DNA of 64,000 nt from Hoeflea sp. YIM 152468 (GCF_029210485.1 NZ_JARGET010000025.1:62001-126000), one strand, 5' to 3'. Shown: positions 1-8,750, counted from the first letter of the stretch. Made by a program: numbers and translations. Notes: generated from the letters alone by a model not told the origin.

Positions 1-1880
1 GCGCGAAGATCCTTGTAGCGGAAAACCCATGGCTTGCCCGCCGCGCCATCGCTGATCGGGGTGCGCACCTGTGCCACCCGATCAGCCGCACTGGCATAGA
101 ACCAGTCGAAGCCTTCCCCGCCCGCAATGTTCCCCTGCAGATAGGCCCGGTCGTAGATCGCAGGCCAGCCCTCAGCGGCATCCGCATGCTCGAACCCGTC
201 GCGCCAGTCCGAGAGTGGCATGTAGTTGTCGATGCCGACGAAATCGATGTTGGCATCCGACCAGAGCGGGTCGAGGTGGAAAAAGGCGTCGCCGCTGCCG
301 TCGCCCGGGTGATGCCCGAAGTATTCCGACCAGTCGGCTGCATAGCCGATGTCCGTACCCGCCCCGAGAATGGCGCGCACATCTGCGGCGAGCGCTTTGA
401 ACGCAGTAACGGCCGGATAGCTGCTGGCACTCGAGCGGATGGTGGTCAGGCCGCGCATCTCCGAGCCGATCAGGAAGGCATCGACCCCACCCGCCACGGC
501 GCAGACATGGGCGTAGTGCAGCATCATGCGGCGCAGGCTCCAGTCACCCGAAGGGCCGGTCCAGTAGACGGTCTCGCCCGAGATCGCGAAGTCGGAGGGG
601 CTAGCGCTGCCGAAGAACGCCGCGACCTGGCTCGCCGCCGTGGCGGTCTTGTCCACGGTCCCGGCGTAGCTTGCGGCAGGCGAACAGGTGATCCGGCCGC
701 GCCAGGGGAATACAGGCTGGCCGGTCTCGGCGGCGTTGTCGGAATACGGGTTCGGCAGCGTGTTGTCGGGCGGCACGTCCATCAGGATGAACGGATAGAA
801 CGTCACCCGCAGCCCGCGCGCCTTCATCTCCCGGATCGCCTGCACCACCGCGAAGTCGGACGGCGTGCCGCCATAGACCGGACGATCCTCTGCATCCCGG
901 CTGACGAGGAAGGCGCTGGCCCTGTTGACGCCGTTCACCGACCAGCTGGCGGGCGTGGTCGACTTCGCGGACACCTCGACGCCCGGCCGGACCTTGCACG
1001 ATCCCGCGCGCAGGTCGTCGCCGAACCAGGCCACCACGAGGCTGACGCTTTCGACCGCCGGGGCCATCGCCTTGAGCCTGTCCAGCGCCTCCACCATGTC
1101 GGTGGAGTCGGCCAGAGCGTTCAGGTTCTCGGGCACCGTCGCGCCGCCATCGGTCTTGCGGATCGCCTGCGTGGCGTAGGTGAACTCGCCCGAGGCGGGG
1201 ATCATGGTGACGGCGCGGGTCAACCCCTCGGCGGTGTCGGGATCGGCGAGCGGCCGGAAGACCTCGAAGGAGAGTTGCGGCAGGCGGTTGCCATAGGTCG
1301 AGAGCGCCAGCTCCTCGAAGACCACATAGGCGGTGCCGCGATAGGCGGGCGTGCTGGCCGCGCCCATCTTCGCCGCGATGAACGGATCGGCAGACTGTGC
1401 TTCGCCGCCAGGATACCAGCGCCAGGTGACGCCGGAGAGGTCCATCGGCTTGCCGTCGGCCCAGATGCGCCCGATGCCGGTGATCGGGCCCTCGCAGAGC
1501 GCGACCGCAAAGCTGGCGTAGTACAGATACTCGGTGGTCTTGACCTTGCCGCCCCCGCCGCCCTTGCCGCCGCCCTGCGTCGTGGTCTTCGTCTCCTCGC
1601 GGAAATCGGTCGCCCAGATGATGTTGCCGCCCATCCGCATCCGGCCATAGAGCCGCGGGATCACCGCGCCCTCGGTGGCCGAGGTGATGCGCAGCGTGTC
1701 GAGCCGCGCGCCCTCGATGCGCTGGGTCGGCGCCAGCGACGAGATGATCCAGCTGTCGACGACCGAGCCGATGCTCGAGCCGATGAAGCCGCCGATGGTC
1801 GCGGCGCTCACGCCGAGGATCGCCCCGCCGATCGAACCGCCGATGGCGGCGCCGGCTGCACCGAGAACAAGCGTTGCCAT
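1..1880 (-). CDS. Phage host-specificity / tail-tip protein, GTA TIM-barrel type (partial, 3' end outside window)
   Basis: About 626 N-terminal residues are visible; the C-terminus lies beyond position 1. The start is the ATG at 1880, 9 nt downstream of the NlpC/P60 stop. Residues 1-45 are Gly/Ala-rich and hydrophobic. A glycoside-hydrolase-like TIM-barrel follows, with stretches such as FVGIDNYMPLSDWRDG and the surrounding DIGYAADWSEYFG. This matches the large tail-fibre/host-specificity protein (ORFg15) of Rhodobacter gene transfer agents and related siphophages (family knowledge). It is the last tail gene, after DUF2460, DUF2163 and NlpC/P60, as expected for a receptor-contacting tip protein. 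The fold is recognised by eye; receptor specificity cannot be inferred. Confidence 0.85.
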   Translation of the reverse strand, partial: MATLVLGAAGAAIGGSIGGAILGVSAATIGGFIGSSIGSVVDSWIISSLAPTQRIEGARLDTLRITSATEGAVIPRLYGRMRMGGNIIWATDFREETKTTTQGGGKGGGGGKVKTTEYLYYASFAVALCEGPITGIGRIWADGKPMDLSGVTWRWYPGGEAQSADPFIAAKMGAASTPAYRGTAYVVFEELALSTYGNRLPQLSFEVFRPLADPDTAEGLTRAVTMIPASGEFTYATQAIRKTDGGATVPENLNALADSTDMVEALDRLKAMAPAVESVSLVVAWFGDDLRAGSCKVRPGVEVSAKSTTPASWSVNGVNRASAFLVSRDAEDRPVYGGTPSDFAVVQAIREMKARGLRVTFYPFILMDVPPDNTLPNPYSDNAAETGQPVFPWRGRITCSPAASYAGTVDKTATAASQVAAFFGSASPSDFAISGETVYWTGPSGDWSLRRMMLHYAHVCAVAGGVDAFLIGSEMRGLTTIRSSASSYPAVTAFKALAADVRAILGAGTDIGYAADWSEYFGHHPGDGSGDAFFHLDPLWSDANIDFVGIDNYMPLSDWRDGFEHADAAEGWPAIYDRAYLQGNIAGGEGFDWFYASAADRVAQVRTPISDGAAGKPWVFRYKDLR

Positions 1881-1889
1881 GTCGGGGTC

Positions 1890-2336
1890 TCAGCGTTGCG
1901 GGAAGAGGAAGGCGAAGGCGATGCGCCGCCGCCAGGCATTGGTGAGCGGTTCCTCGATCACGCCGAGCCGCTCATAGGCGTGGAGGAAGGTGGCAGGACC
2001 GGTGAGGATCCCGACATGCTTGGCGATGGCGCGGGGCCTCATGCAGAAGAGGACCAGCGCGCCGGGACCGGCCTCTGTGGGAGGCACCTCGATCATCATG
2101 CGCCGTGCGCCCTCGGCCAGAACCTCGCGCGGGCCTGTCTCGCCCCAGTCGCGGCTGTAGGGCGGGATCGGGAACGGCTCGGGGCCGACGACCTCGCGCC
2201 AGACGCCCCGCGCCAGCCCGAGGCAATCGCAACCGACGCCTCGAAGGCTGGCCTGGTCGTGATAAGGCGTGCCGAGCCAGGAGCGTGCGACGGCGATGAC
2301 GCGTGCGGGGTCGGCCGATGCGAGAGGTTGCGTCAC
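1890..2336 (-). CDS. NlpC/P60 family phage cell-wall peptidase (tail tip)
   Basis: 148 residues. The family nucleophile motif GCDCLGL places the catalytic Cys at residue 38, and the His is in AKHVGI (about residue 107). Proteins of this type sit at the tail tip (lambda gpK, GTA ORFg14) and open peptidoglycan locally during DNA injection. The ATG overlaps the DUF2163 stop as ATGA, so translation is probably coupled. It lies between DUF2163 and the TIM-barrel tip protein, the usual GTA-type order. Family assignment is firm; the role is by synteny. Confidence 0.9.
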   Translation of the reverse strand: MTQPLASADPARVIAVARSWLGTPYHDQASLRGVGCDCLGLARGVWREVVGPEPFPIPPYSRDWGETGPREVLAEGARRMMIEVPPTEAGPGALVLFCMRPRAIAKHVGILTGPATFLHAYERLGVIEEPLTNAWRRRIAFAFLFPQR

Positions 2337-3217
2337 AGCACGCCTCCCTCGTGGCCGCCATCCTTGGTGGCGTAGCGCAGCACGGCATCCTGGCCGGGGA
2401 TGTGCGGGAACCCCCGGAAGTTGGCCGTGTTGGCGAACCTGGCGCCGCAGGTCTCGATCCGCTTATCGCAGCCCGCACGGATGGTGAAGGCATTGCCCTC
2501 GGAGATCTCGCGCACCGGCGCCTCGAGAAGGGTCAGCACGGCGATGCCGTCCGTCACATCATGGCCGAGAACCTCGGCCCGACGCCCCGCGTTGGAGCCA
2601 CTGGTCCATTCGATGGTCCCGAAGGTGAACCAGCCGGAGGCGAAGCCGCCGAGGCCCGAAGCGGTGAAGGCGCGGTCGCGTAGAAGGTCGATCACGACGC
2701 TCGTGCCCTTGAACGCCGGGTTCTCCAGATCGACGCCGCAGCGCGCATCGCCGAGCGCGGCATCGCAGGTCGCCTGGAACGTCCGCCCGATCGTCTGGCC
2801 AAGCACATGCGCGAGCGAGCGGACTTCGGCGACGAAGGCCAGCCGCCCGCGCCGGATCTGGCCGATAGCGCCGCGCCGCATCAGCACGCGCTGGCTCGTG
2901 TCCGCCCAGTTCACGCGCCAGACCTCGACCTCGGCGTTATCCCAGCGGCCGTCGAGGATGTCGGTCTCGGTGATGCGGTCCGAGGTCAGCACGCCCTCGG
3001 CATCCTGCGCATCGACGGAGAGGTCGGTCCCTGAGCGGACTTCGGACGCCGTAAGCCCGCTCTCCGGCTCGAAGTCGGTGCCGTCGAAGCCGAGCGTTCG
3101 GTCGTGATCGGTGAAGCCAAAGGTCACGCCGTCCGCACGGCTGATGCGCCAGCACCAGGCGAGGGTTGTCGTGCCATCGTCGAGATGAGCCTGAAGGGCA
3201 GGGGAGAGAGACTTCAT
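2333..3217 (-). CDS. DUF2163 domain tail protein (GTA ORFg13-like)
   Basis: 294 residues. The reading frame stays open further upstream, but the ATG at 3217 overlaps the DUF2460 stop as ATGA and gives the normal family length, so it was chosen. The C-terminal half has the Cys-containing pattern CDAALGDARCGVDL and, near the end, GCDKRIETCGARFAN, typical of DUF2163/phage BR0599 proteins of the tail tip. It probably helps build the hub connecting tape measure and receptor-binding tip (inference from GTA and lambda gpL-like synteny). Confidence 0.88.
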   Translation of the reverse strand: MKSLSPALQAHLDDGTTTLAWCWRISRADGVTFGFTDHDRTLGFDGTDFEPESGLTASEVRSGTDLSVDAQDAEGVLTSDRITETDILDGRWDNAEVEVWRVNWADTSQRVLMRRGAIGQIRRGRLAFVAEVRSLAHVLGQTIGRTFQATCDAALGDARCGVDLENPAFKGTSVVIDLLRDRAFTASGLGGFASGWFTFGTIEWTSGSNAGRRAEVLGHDVTDGIAVLTLLEAPVREISEGNAFTIRAGCDKRIETCGARFANTANFRGFPHIPGQDAVLRYATKDGGHEGGVL

Positions 3218-3843
3218 CGGCGCAGTTCCAGAAGCGGGATGGAGGTGATCGAGCCGAGCCGCTCGAGATCGAGCGTCACGTCGAGCACGTCGGTGTCGAA
3301 GCGGACCGGCACGTCGAACTCGAAGCCCGCGGTGATGGCGACGCCAGCACCCGGCGCAGCGCTGAAGGTGACGACGCCGGTGGCGGTGTCGACCGACCAG
3401 CCGGAGAGCTGCTCGACGCCCGCCAGCGCGATGCGCACGCTGCCCGCCACCGGCTTGGCGATGGCGCGCGTCCAGGATTGCGCCCCGGATGCGTAGCGCT
3501 TCACCAGCTGGAACGCAGTGGCGGTGCCGTCGCCGGTGCCGATCGACTGATCGGTGGGCGACGGCGTGGCTGACGGCAGGCAGGACTTGTGATCGCCCCA
3601 GTCCTTGAAGCGGAAACCGTGCAGGCGACCGTTTCGCGCCTCGAAGAAGGCGACGACCGCCGCCAGATCGTCGGCGCGGCGGATGCCATAGGCGACGTCG
3701 TAGCGGCGGCGCGAGTTGGCCCAGCTGGCGTTGCGCTCCTCGTCGCCCGAGGCGAGTTCGACGATCTGGGTGCGCCGCTCGGGCCCGCCCCGTGCGCCCC
3801 GGCTGATGTTGTCGGGAAACCGGACCTCGTGAAACGCCATCAC
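3214..3843 (-). CDS. DUF2460 domain tail protein (GTA ORFg12-like, distal tail)
   Basis: 209 residues, beginning with the typical FHEVRFPDNISRGARGGPE segment and containing GFRFKDWGDHKS and the late LDLERLGSITSIPLLELR. These are hallmarks of the DUF2460/TIGR02217 family, which forms the distal tail ring in gene transfer agents (family knowledge). Start and stop both show ATGA overlaps with neighbours (tape measure upstream, DUF2163 downstream), consistent with one tightly coupled late operon. Confidence 0.9.
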   Translation of the reverse strand: MMAFHEVRFPDNISRGARGGPERRTQIVELASGDEERNASWANSRRRYDVAYGIRRADDLAAVVAFFEARNGRLHGFRFKDWGDHKSCLPSATPSPTDQSIGTGDGTATAFQLVKRYASGAQSWTRAIAKPVAGSVRIALAGVEQLSGWSVDTATGVVTFSAAPGAGVAITAGFEFDVPVRFDTDVLDVTLDLERLGSITSIPLLELRR

Positions 3844-6257
3844 ATGCCCCTCCGCCCGAGCGACACGGCGCGAGCGATGTCCGCCGCGACCTGCGTGCGG
3901 GACTGCCGGAAGCTCTCGGCGTCGCGGGCCATGATGGTGACGTTGACGCCACCGCTTGCGCCGTAGGTCTGGGCCTCCCGCCGCGACAGCACGCGCTCGC
4001 CGCGCTGCAGGATCGCGGGCACCTCGTCGTGACGAAGCCCGGCCATGCCGTCTGAATGCATCCGGGGCGCGGCGGCGAAGGCCATCGCCGGGACCATGCG
4101 CGAGGGCCCGGCAGATCCCACCATCCCGCCCGCATGCAGGACGTTGGCGAAGATGCCGCCCGCCCCGGAGAACACGCCGGAGAGTGCGTTTGCGATCGGC
4201 CCGAGGATGAACCGCCGCGCCGCGAGCTGGGCGAGATCGGCCAGCAGCGAGGTTACCAGGTCGCGGAAGTTCAGCTTGCCGGTCTTCACGAACTCGCCGA
4301 CCGCGTTCTCGGCCGACTGGAAGGCGCCGACGAGGCTCTGGCCGATATCTCCGCCAATGTCGCGGGCCTTGCTGGCATAGTCGGAGAGCGCCGCCGTGAC
4401 CGCCTGCCAGCCTGTGACGGCGGCCTCGGTCGCGGGCTCCGCGGCAGCGGCGGCGGCTCCGGCCGCCGCGCCCGCACCTGTCGCAGCGCGTCCGGCTTCA
4501 CCAAGCGCCGTCTCCAGCCGTTCGGCCGCGCCTGTGGCCTCGGTCAGGGCATCCGCGCTCGCCTCGTCGGTGCCGCGCACGGCATCGCGCAACGCCTGCC
4601 AACTTTCCAGAGGGGCGCGTGCCCCTGCGGCCAGATCGCGGGCGGCGCCACGGTAGAGGTTCGCGGACTCGAGCGCCCGGTTCGCCGCCTCGGTCAGGCC
4701 GAGATCGGGCGCGCTCAGCGGGTTGTCCTCGAAGGCCCGGTCGAACGCCGCCTGCGCCGCTGTCGTGGCAGCGCTGGCCGCACCGTCGAAGCGGTTCTCG
4801 ATCTGCCCGAGGTCGAGGTCGGGCACCAGCGAGATGCGCCGCTCGGACCCGAGCGCTTCGAGCCCCTGGTTGATGCCGCCGATGAAGCCGTTGATGCGCG
4901 AGACCACGCCGTTCAGCATCGCCTCTACGCCATCGACCAGGCTGTTCGCGGCCTGAAACGCCAGATCGCCGATGGCGGCGGGCAGCAGACCCCAGATCGC
5001 CTTGATGGCTTCGTACGCGCCTTCAAACGTGTTCGCGGCCGTGTTGCCGAAAGCCACGACGCTCTCGATAGCGCTCTGCATGCCCGACGCCGCATCGGCT
5101 TTCAGGTCGAAGAACAACGCCGTGGCGGCTGCGCCCGCCGCCGCCGCACCCATCCTGATCCGCTCCCAGACCTCGACAGCGAGGTCCTTCAGGAGCGACA
5201 TCGCCTCACCAAAGCCGCCCGCTCCAGAGACGAGGCGTGTGAACTGATAGACGAGCTCGCCCGCGCCGACGATCAACGCGCCGATGCCGGTGCGGATCAG
5301 CGCGCCGCGCAGGACGACGAGCGCCGTGGCGAGACCACGGACAGAAAGGGCAGCAGCGGCCATGCCGGCGACCCAGCGGCCCGCGAGGAAGGCCGCGAAG
5401 GTCGCGGCGTAGGTGGTCAGGCGGCCGATGTTGTCGAAGAGGCCGCGGATCGCGATGCCGAGCGGCCCGGTGCGGCTGGCGACAACAGCCATGGCGTTCG
5501 CGACCGCTTCCAGCGCCGGGGCTGCGGCGACGGCCAGCTGGTTGGAGAGCCCGCGCCAGATCAGTCCGAGCCGGGAGATCGCATCGTTCGTCCGCTCGAT
5601 CTGGTCGGCGTCCTGCTCGGAGACCACGACACCGAAAGCAAGCACGTCCTCCGTCGCCTGGCGCAGCGTCGCGGTGTCGATCCGGCTCATGGCGATGGAG
5701 CCTTCCTCGCCGAACAGCTGGCCCGCGACGGCCGCGCGTTCGGCGGCGGGCACGAAGTTCTCGATGGCCGCGTTGATCGCACCCACGCGCTGGTCCAGCG
5801 GCAATGCGATCAGCTCGTTGGTCGAGAGCCCCAGCCGGTCCAGCGCATCGGCCGCGGGACCGGTCCCGGCGGCCGCCTGGCTGAGACGGCGCGTCAGATC
5901 CTTGGTGGCCTGTTCGATGCCGGACATCGACACGCCCGCCAGCTCGCCCGCGCGTTCCAGCGTCTGGATCGAGGCCACGGTGGTGCCGAGCGACTGCGCC
6001 AGCTTCGCCTGCGCATCCACCGTCTGAAGCCCGGAGCGGATCATCGCCACGCCCGCGGCTGCAGCGGCTGCCACGGCGGCAGCGGCCGCGACCCGCACCC
6101 GCCGCGAGAAGGCCGCGAGCCGGGCGTTGGCCGCCTCCATCTCCCGGCTCAGCCGTCCGAAGCCGCGGGTGCCGGCCTCGCCCACGCCTTCAAGCTCGGC
6201 GCGCACCTGCCGTCCGCCCACAGCCGCGAGGCGGACGCTGACCCTCTTCTCAGCCAT
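3840..6257 (-). CDS. Phage tail tape measure protein
   Basis: 805 residues. The N-terminal 60 residues are charged and coiled-coil-like. Long Ala-rich helical and hydrophobic segments occur in the middle (about 280-440), and the C-terminus has the Gly-rich segment typical of tape measures (AGGMVGSAGPSRMVP, then GLRHDEVPAILQRGERVLSRRE). It sets tail length and is ejected into the host with the DNA (family knowledge). Its ATG overlaps the stop of the frameshift-encoded chaperone extension at 6250-6252. The modest length suggests a fairly short siphovirus tail. Confidence 0.92.
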   Translation of the reverse strand: MAEKRVSVRLAAVGGRQVRAELEGVGEAGTRGFGRLSREMEAANARLAAFSRRVRVAAAAAVAAAAAAGVAMIRSGLQTVDAQAKLAQSLGTTVASIQTLERAGELAGVSMSGIEQATKDLTRRLSQAAAGTGPAADALDRLGLSTNELIALPLDQRVGAINAAIENFVPAAERAAVAGQLFGEEGSIAMSRIDTATLRQATEDVLAFGVVVSEQDADQIERTNDAISRLGLIWRGLSNQLAVAAAPALEAVANAMAVVASRTGPLGIAIRGLFDNIGRLTTYAATFAAFLAGRWVAGMAAAALSVRGLATALVVLRGALIRTGIGALIVGAGELVYQFTRLVSGAGGFGEAMSLLKDLAVEVWERIRMGAAAAGAAATALFFDLKADAASGMQSAIESVVAFGNTAANTFEGAYEAIKAIWGLLPAAIGDLAFQAANSLVDGVEAMLNGVVSRINGFIGGINQGLEALGSERRISLVPDLDLGQIENRFDGAASAATTAAQAAFDRAFEDNPLSAPDLGLTEAANRALESANLYRGAARDLAAGARAPLESWQALRDAVRGTDEASADALTEATGAAERLETALGEAGRAATGAGAAAGAAAAAAEPATEAAVTGWQAVTAALSDYASKARDIGGDIGQSLVGAFQSAENAVGEFVKTGKLNFRDLVTSLLADLAQLAARRFILGPIANALSGVFSGAGGIFANVLHAGGMVGSAGPSRMVPAMAFAAAPRMHSDGMAGLRHDEVPAILQRGERVLSRREAQTYGASGGVNVTIMARDAESFRQSRTQVAADIARAVSLGRRGM

Positions 6258-6588
6258 GGGAGTGATCCATCTGTTCGTTGAGTTTGGAGACCATCACCGC
6301 CTCGATGACGGGCAGCAGTTCGGCCATCGCGAGCGGCGGCACGCCGAGCGCGTCACCGAGCGCCAGCGCCGCCGACATGTCCCAGCCGATCACCGCGCCG
6401 GGCAGCACACGGAGCTGACCGCCGAGGCGGCCGACCAGGTCCCAGACCTGCCAACCCTCCGGCGTTTCCGGACGGTTCAGCCGCGCCGGGCAGTCCGGGC
6501 AGGCTTGCTCGCGGCCCTCGTAGGGTGCGCAGACTTCGCAGTAGCGCTCGCCCCCGCCGAAGGACCATTCGGCGAGAGCGCGGAGGCG
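6250..6588 (-). CDS. Tail assembly chaperone -1 frameshift extension (GT-like), Cys-rich
   Basis: An open frame of 112 codons lies -1 to the end of the chaperone gene and has no ATG near its beginning. It joins at the A_AAA_AAC site (6594-6588). The translation includes YCEVCAPYEG followed by ACPDCPARLN, a CxxC...CxxC zinc-ribbon-like pattern. It then gives a conserved-looking helical tail and stops 6 nt inside the tape measure gene. A ribosomal -1 slip would yield a protein of about 228 residues, like lambda gpGT. The extension would recruit the tape measure (family knowledge). An independent internal start or a sequencing error in the A7 run are the alternatives. Confidence 0.72.
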   Translation of the reverse strand, partial: RLRALAEWSFGGGERYCEVCAPYEGREQACPDCPARLNRPETPEGWQVWDLVGRLGGQLRVLPGAVIGWDMSAALALGDALGVPPLAMAELLPVIEAVMVSKLNEQMDHSHG

Positions 6589-6935
6589 TTTTTTTCCCGT
6601 TCCAGCAGCAGGCCTTTGGACACGTAGGTCAATTGGAAGGCCTCGAAGATCGGCCAGACGTCGAGCAGCGCGTCGATGGCCTCGGGGGTGGGATCGATCG
6701 GGTTGCCGTCGGCATCGCCGATGCCCTCCCAGCCGAGCACAGCCCGTCGCGCCAGCGCCTTGGCGAAGGCGACGGCGCGCTCCTCGTCGGAAGCCTCCTC
6801 GGGCACCGCCTCGACGGCGGGGTCGCTGCGCGTCGCGACCATCAGGGCGGTCGTCAGCGGGCGCAGTTGCACCCGGACGCCGGGGGCGAGGTCATGCCAG
6901 CGCGGCGCGTTGGTCAGGTCGAGCGTCAGCATCAA
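6477..6935 (-). CDS. Phage tail assembly chaperone (lambda gpG-like, zero frame)
   Basis: 152 residues in the zero frame. The first about 116 residues look structured (LDLTNAPRWHDLAPGVRVQLRP, EAIDALLDVWPIFEAFQLTYV). The remaining about 36 are a Ser/Ala/Lys-rich tail encoded in the region that overlaps the -1 frame. Position between tail tube and tape measure is diagnostic for gpG-like chaperones, which coat the tape measure during tail assembly. The start overlaps the tail tube stop as ATGA. The slippery heptamer begins at codon 115. Confidence 0.8.
   Translation of the reverse strand: MMLTLDLTNAPRWHDLAPGVRVQLRPLTTALMVATRSDPAVEAVPEEASDEERAVAFAKALARRAVLGWEGIGDADGNPIDPTPEAIDALLDVWPIFEAFQLTYVSKGLLLEREKNASALSPNGPSAGASATAKSAHPTRAASKPARTARRG
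6588..6594 (-). promoter_or_regulatory. Programmed -1 ribosomal frameshift site (A_AAA_AAC)
   Basis: On the minus strand the chaperone gene reads GAA CGG GAA AAA AAC GCC. The heptamer A AAA AAC fits the X XXY YYZ rule for tandem -1 slippage. The -1 frame is open for 112 codons beyond it. The gene pair is exactly where tailed phages use frameshifting (G/GT in lambda). A GC-rich stretch that could form a stimulatory structure follows. Confidence 0.72.
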
Positions 6936-7873
6936 TACGTCTCCACGTCATTCACGAGGGTGGCGGTGCACATCCGGCCGACGACGCTGTCGCGCGCGGC
7001 CTGCCAGTCGAATGTCGCCTGGACGCCCTGCGGCCCGGAAATCTCGATCCGTGGACGCGGCAGGTAGACGGCGTGCACGGTGAAGGAGAAGCTTTCGCCT
7101 GAAGGCAGGACGTAGGCGAATTCCATCTCGCAGGCCTCGCCGTTGATCGCCTGCGTCACCAGCGTCTGGTCGGCGAAGCGCACCTCGATCCGGCCCGTCA
7201 GCGCGGCAATGGATGGATCCGCGCCATCGATGCGGCCGTCCGAGCGGATGGTCTCGATCCGGTCGAGGTTGTTGGCGTAGGTGATCTCGGCCGAGACCAC
7301 ATTGCCGAGGGCGGTGCCGTTCCGGGTGATCGCCCCGTTGAAATGGCCGAAGCGCTTCAACTCCAGTGCGGCGGGCGTTCCGGCACTGGTCGTGGTGCCG
7401 ACCGTCTCGCCCTGCGCCACCAGCCGCGCGGTCGCGGTGAGCAGGCCCGAGCGCTGCATCTGCCAGGTGATCTGGTCGAGCACGCAGCCCGAGTACATCG
7501 CATAGCGGGGCACCTCGGGCATGCCGGTCTCGATCGACATCGAGGGCAACGTCCAGGACCCCGACTGAAATTCGTGGCTGTACGGGGCCTCCGCGCCCGT
7601 GGTCGTGGGCGCGCCGAAGGCTGCCTTCAGCCAGAAGCCGAACGCCTCGGCGTCCAGCGGCACGACGACGTCGCCGTCGGCCGTCACGGCGTCCTTGATC
7701 GGCGCTAGCGGATCGCGGCCGTAGCCGAGAAGCTCCGAATTCAGCAGCGGCTGCTCCGCGCCGAGCGACGTGCTGGCGAAGGGCATGCGGGTGAAGCCGC
7801 TGACGGGCGGCGTTCCATAGGTCGTCTCGAACGCAAGCGCCATCAGCGCTCGCGCCCCTTGGGCTCGTGCCAT
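6932..7873 (-). CDS. Phage major tail tube protein
   Basis: 313 residues, beta-rich, with FETTYGTPPVSGFTRMPF near the N-terminus and a C-terminal immunoglobulin-like stretch. Position before the chaperone gene and after the tail terminator matches lambda gpV. It forms the hexameric rings of the tail lumen (family knowledge). The start is the ATG at 7873, 24 nt after the upstream stop. The assignment rests on pattern and synteny. Confidence 0.82.
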   Translation of the reverse strand: MARAQGARALMALAFETTYGTPPVSGFTRMPFASTSLGAEQPLLNSELLGYGRDPLAPIKDAVTADGDVVVPLDAEAFGFWLKAAFGAPTTTGAEAPYSHEFQSGSWTLPSMSIETGMPEVPRYAMYSGCVLDQITWQMQRSGLLTATARLVAQGETVGTTTSAGTPAALELKRFGHFNGAITRNGTALGNVVSAEITYANNLDRIETIRSDGRIDGADPSIAALTGRIEVRFADQTLVTQAINGEACEMEFAYVLPSGESFSFTVHAVYLPRPRIEISGPQGVQATFDWQAARDSVVGRMCTATLVNDVETY

Positions 7874-7897
7874 GTTCGTCTCCTGTGGTCGGTTGGG

Positions 7898-8314
7898 TCA
7901 GGCCAGCGGGTCGGCCGTGGAATAGTGCAGCACGACCGGGATAACGGCGGCCTTCAGACTCGCCGCGCCCTCGACCGGCAGATCGACCGGGCGCGGGGCT
8001 TCGGCCTCGACCCAGTCGCAGAACCCGCCCAGCGTCCGGTCGGCGGCGAGCGCTGCGCCGATGCTGGCGGTCAGCGTGTCAAAGGCGGCGTCGCGATCGG
8101 CACCCTGAACGACCGCCTCGATCTCGGCTCGGTGCTGGTAGTGATAGCGCAGCGGCGACAGCGTGACTTCGGGCGCACCTGGTTCGCCATCGCGCAGGAT
8201 CATCAGGCCCTCGACCGGCATGCGCTCGGGCAGCACGTCCCCGCGCAGAGCGGTGGCGGGCAGCGCCGAGAGCCGCGCGTGCAGCGCGACGAGGATGGTT
8301 TCGCGAGGTGTCAT
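7898..8314 (-). CDS. Tail terminator-like minor tail protein (lambda gpU position)
   Basis: 138 residues: TPRETILVALHARLSALPATALRGDVLPERMPVEG-type N-terminus and a VVLHYSTADP ending. This small conserved phage protein is often mislabelled as an acyl-CoA transferase in databases; nothing here looks like an enzyme. Size and position before the tail tube match gpU-type terminators that cap the finished tail. Its ATG overlaps the stop of merR as ATGA, so a mercury regulator gene is spliced directly onto a tail gene. Confidence 0.65.
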   Translation of the reverse strand: MTPRETILVALHARLSALPATALRGDVLPERMPVEGLMILRDGEPGAPEVTLSPLRYHYQHRAEIEAVVQGADRDAAFDTLTASIGAALAADRTLGGFCDWVEAEAPRPVDLPVEGAASLKAAVIPVVLHYSTADPLA

Positions 8315-8736
8315 GGGTCGGCCGAGTTGGAAATCGCGTCGAGCACCGGACAATCGGGGACTTCGGCGCCCGAACACCTGGATGCAGTTGTAGCGAGGAC
8401 GGATTCGATACGCCGAAGATCCGCGATCCTCGCGCGGACATCGGCAAGGTGCCGCTCCGTCCGTTCCTTGACCTCGGCGCAGGTCGGCGCGGCGCCGTCG
8501 CCGAGCCCCATCAGCCCGCGGATGTCCTCCATCGAGAACCCGAGTTCGCGGGCGCGCAGGATGAAGCGGAGGCGTGTGGCGTGTGCGGCGGAATAGACCC
8601 GGTAGCCGGCGTCCGTGCGGGGCGGGTCGGGCAGCAGGCCGGTCTTCTCGTAATAGCGGATCGTCTCGATGTTGCAGCCGGTCGCCCGGGCCAGGTCGCC
8701 GCGTGTGAAGCCGCTCTCGCGCTCGTGATCGGTCAT
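8311..8736 (-). CDS. merR: Mercuric resistance transcriptional regulator MerR
   Basis: 141 residues from the ATG at 8736; an 18-residue longer start exists but would overlap the promoter. The N-terminal winged HTH has RYYEKTGLL (about 28-35) and GYRVYS (44-49). The Hg(II) ligands of MerR are present: C86, C121 and C129, with the long dimerisation helix between the first two. It represses and, with Hg(II), activates the divergent merTPFA promoter by untwisting a 19-bp spacer (family knowledge). Its stop overlaps the next phage gene, so merR transcripts would read into the tail genes. Confidence 0.92.
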   Translation of the reverse strand: MTDHERESGFTRGDLARATGCNIETIRYYEKTGLLPDPPRTDAGYRVYSAAHATRLRFILRARELGFSMEDIRGLMGLGDGAAPTCAEVKERTERHLADVRARIADLRRIESVLATTASRCSGAEVPDCPVLDAISNSADP

Positions 8737-8750
8737 GGGCAAGTTTCCTC

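Noticed and set aside
186-2375. 729-codon plus-strand open frame over the tail-tip genes
   Set aside because: Arg/Gly/His-rich composition with no family character; antisense to two recognised tail genes.
4056-6281. 741-codon plus-strand open frame over the tape measure gene
   Set aside because: Antisense shadow of the tape measure gene; composition typical of a GC-rich reverse complement.
7898-8314. Acyl-CoA transferase, a common database label for this small protein
   Set aside because: 138 residues with no transferase motifs; lambda-like synteny indicates a tail terminator.
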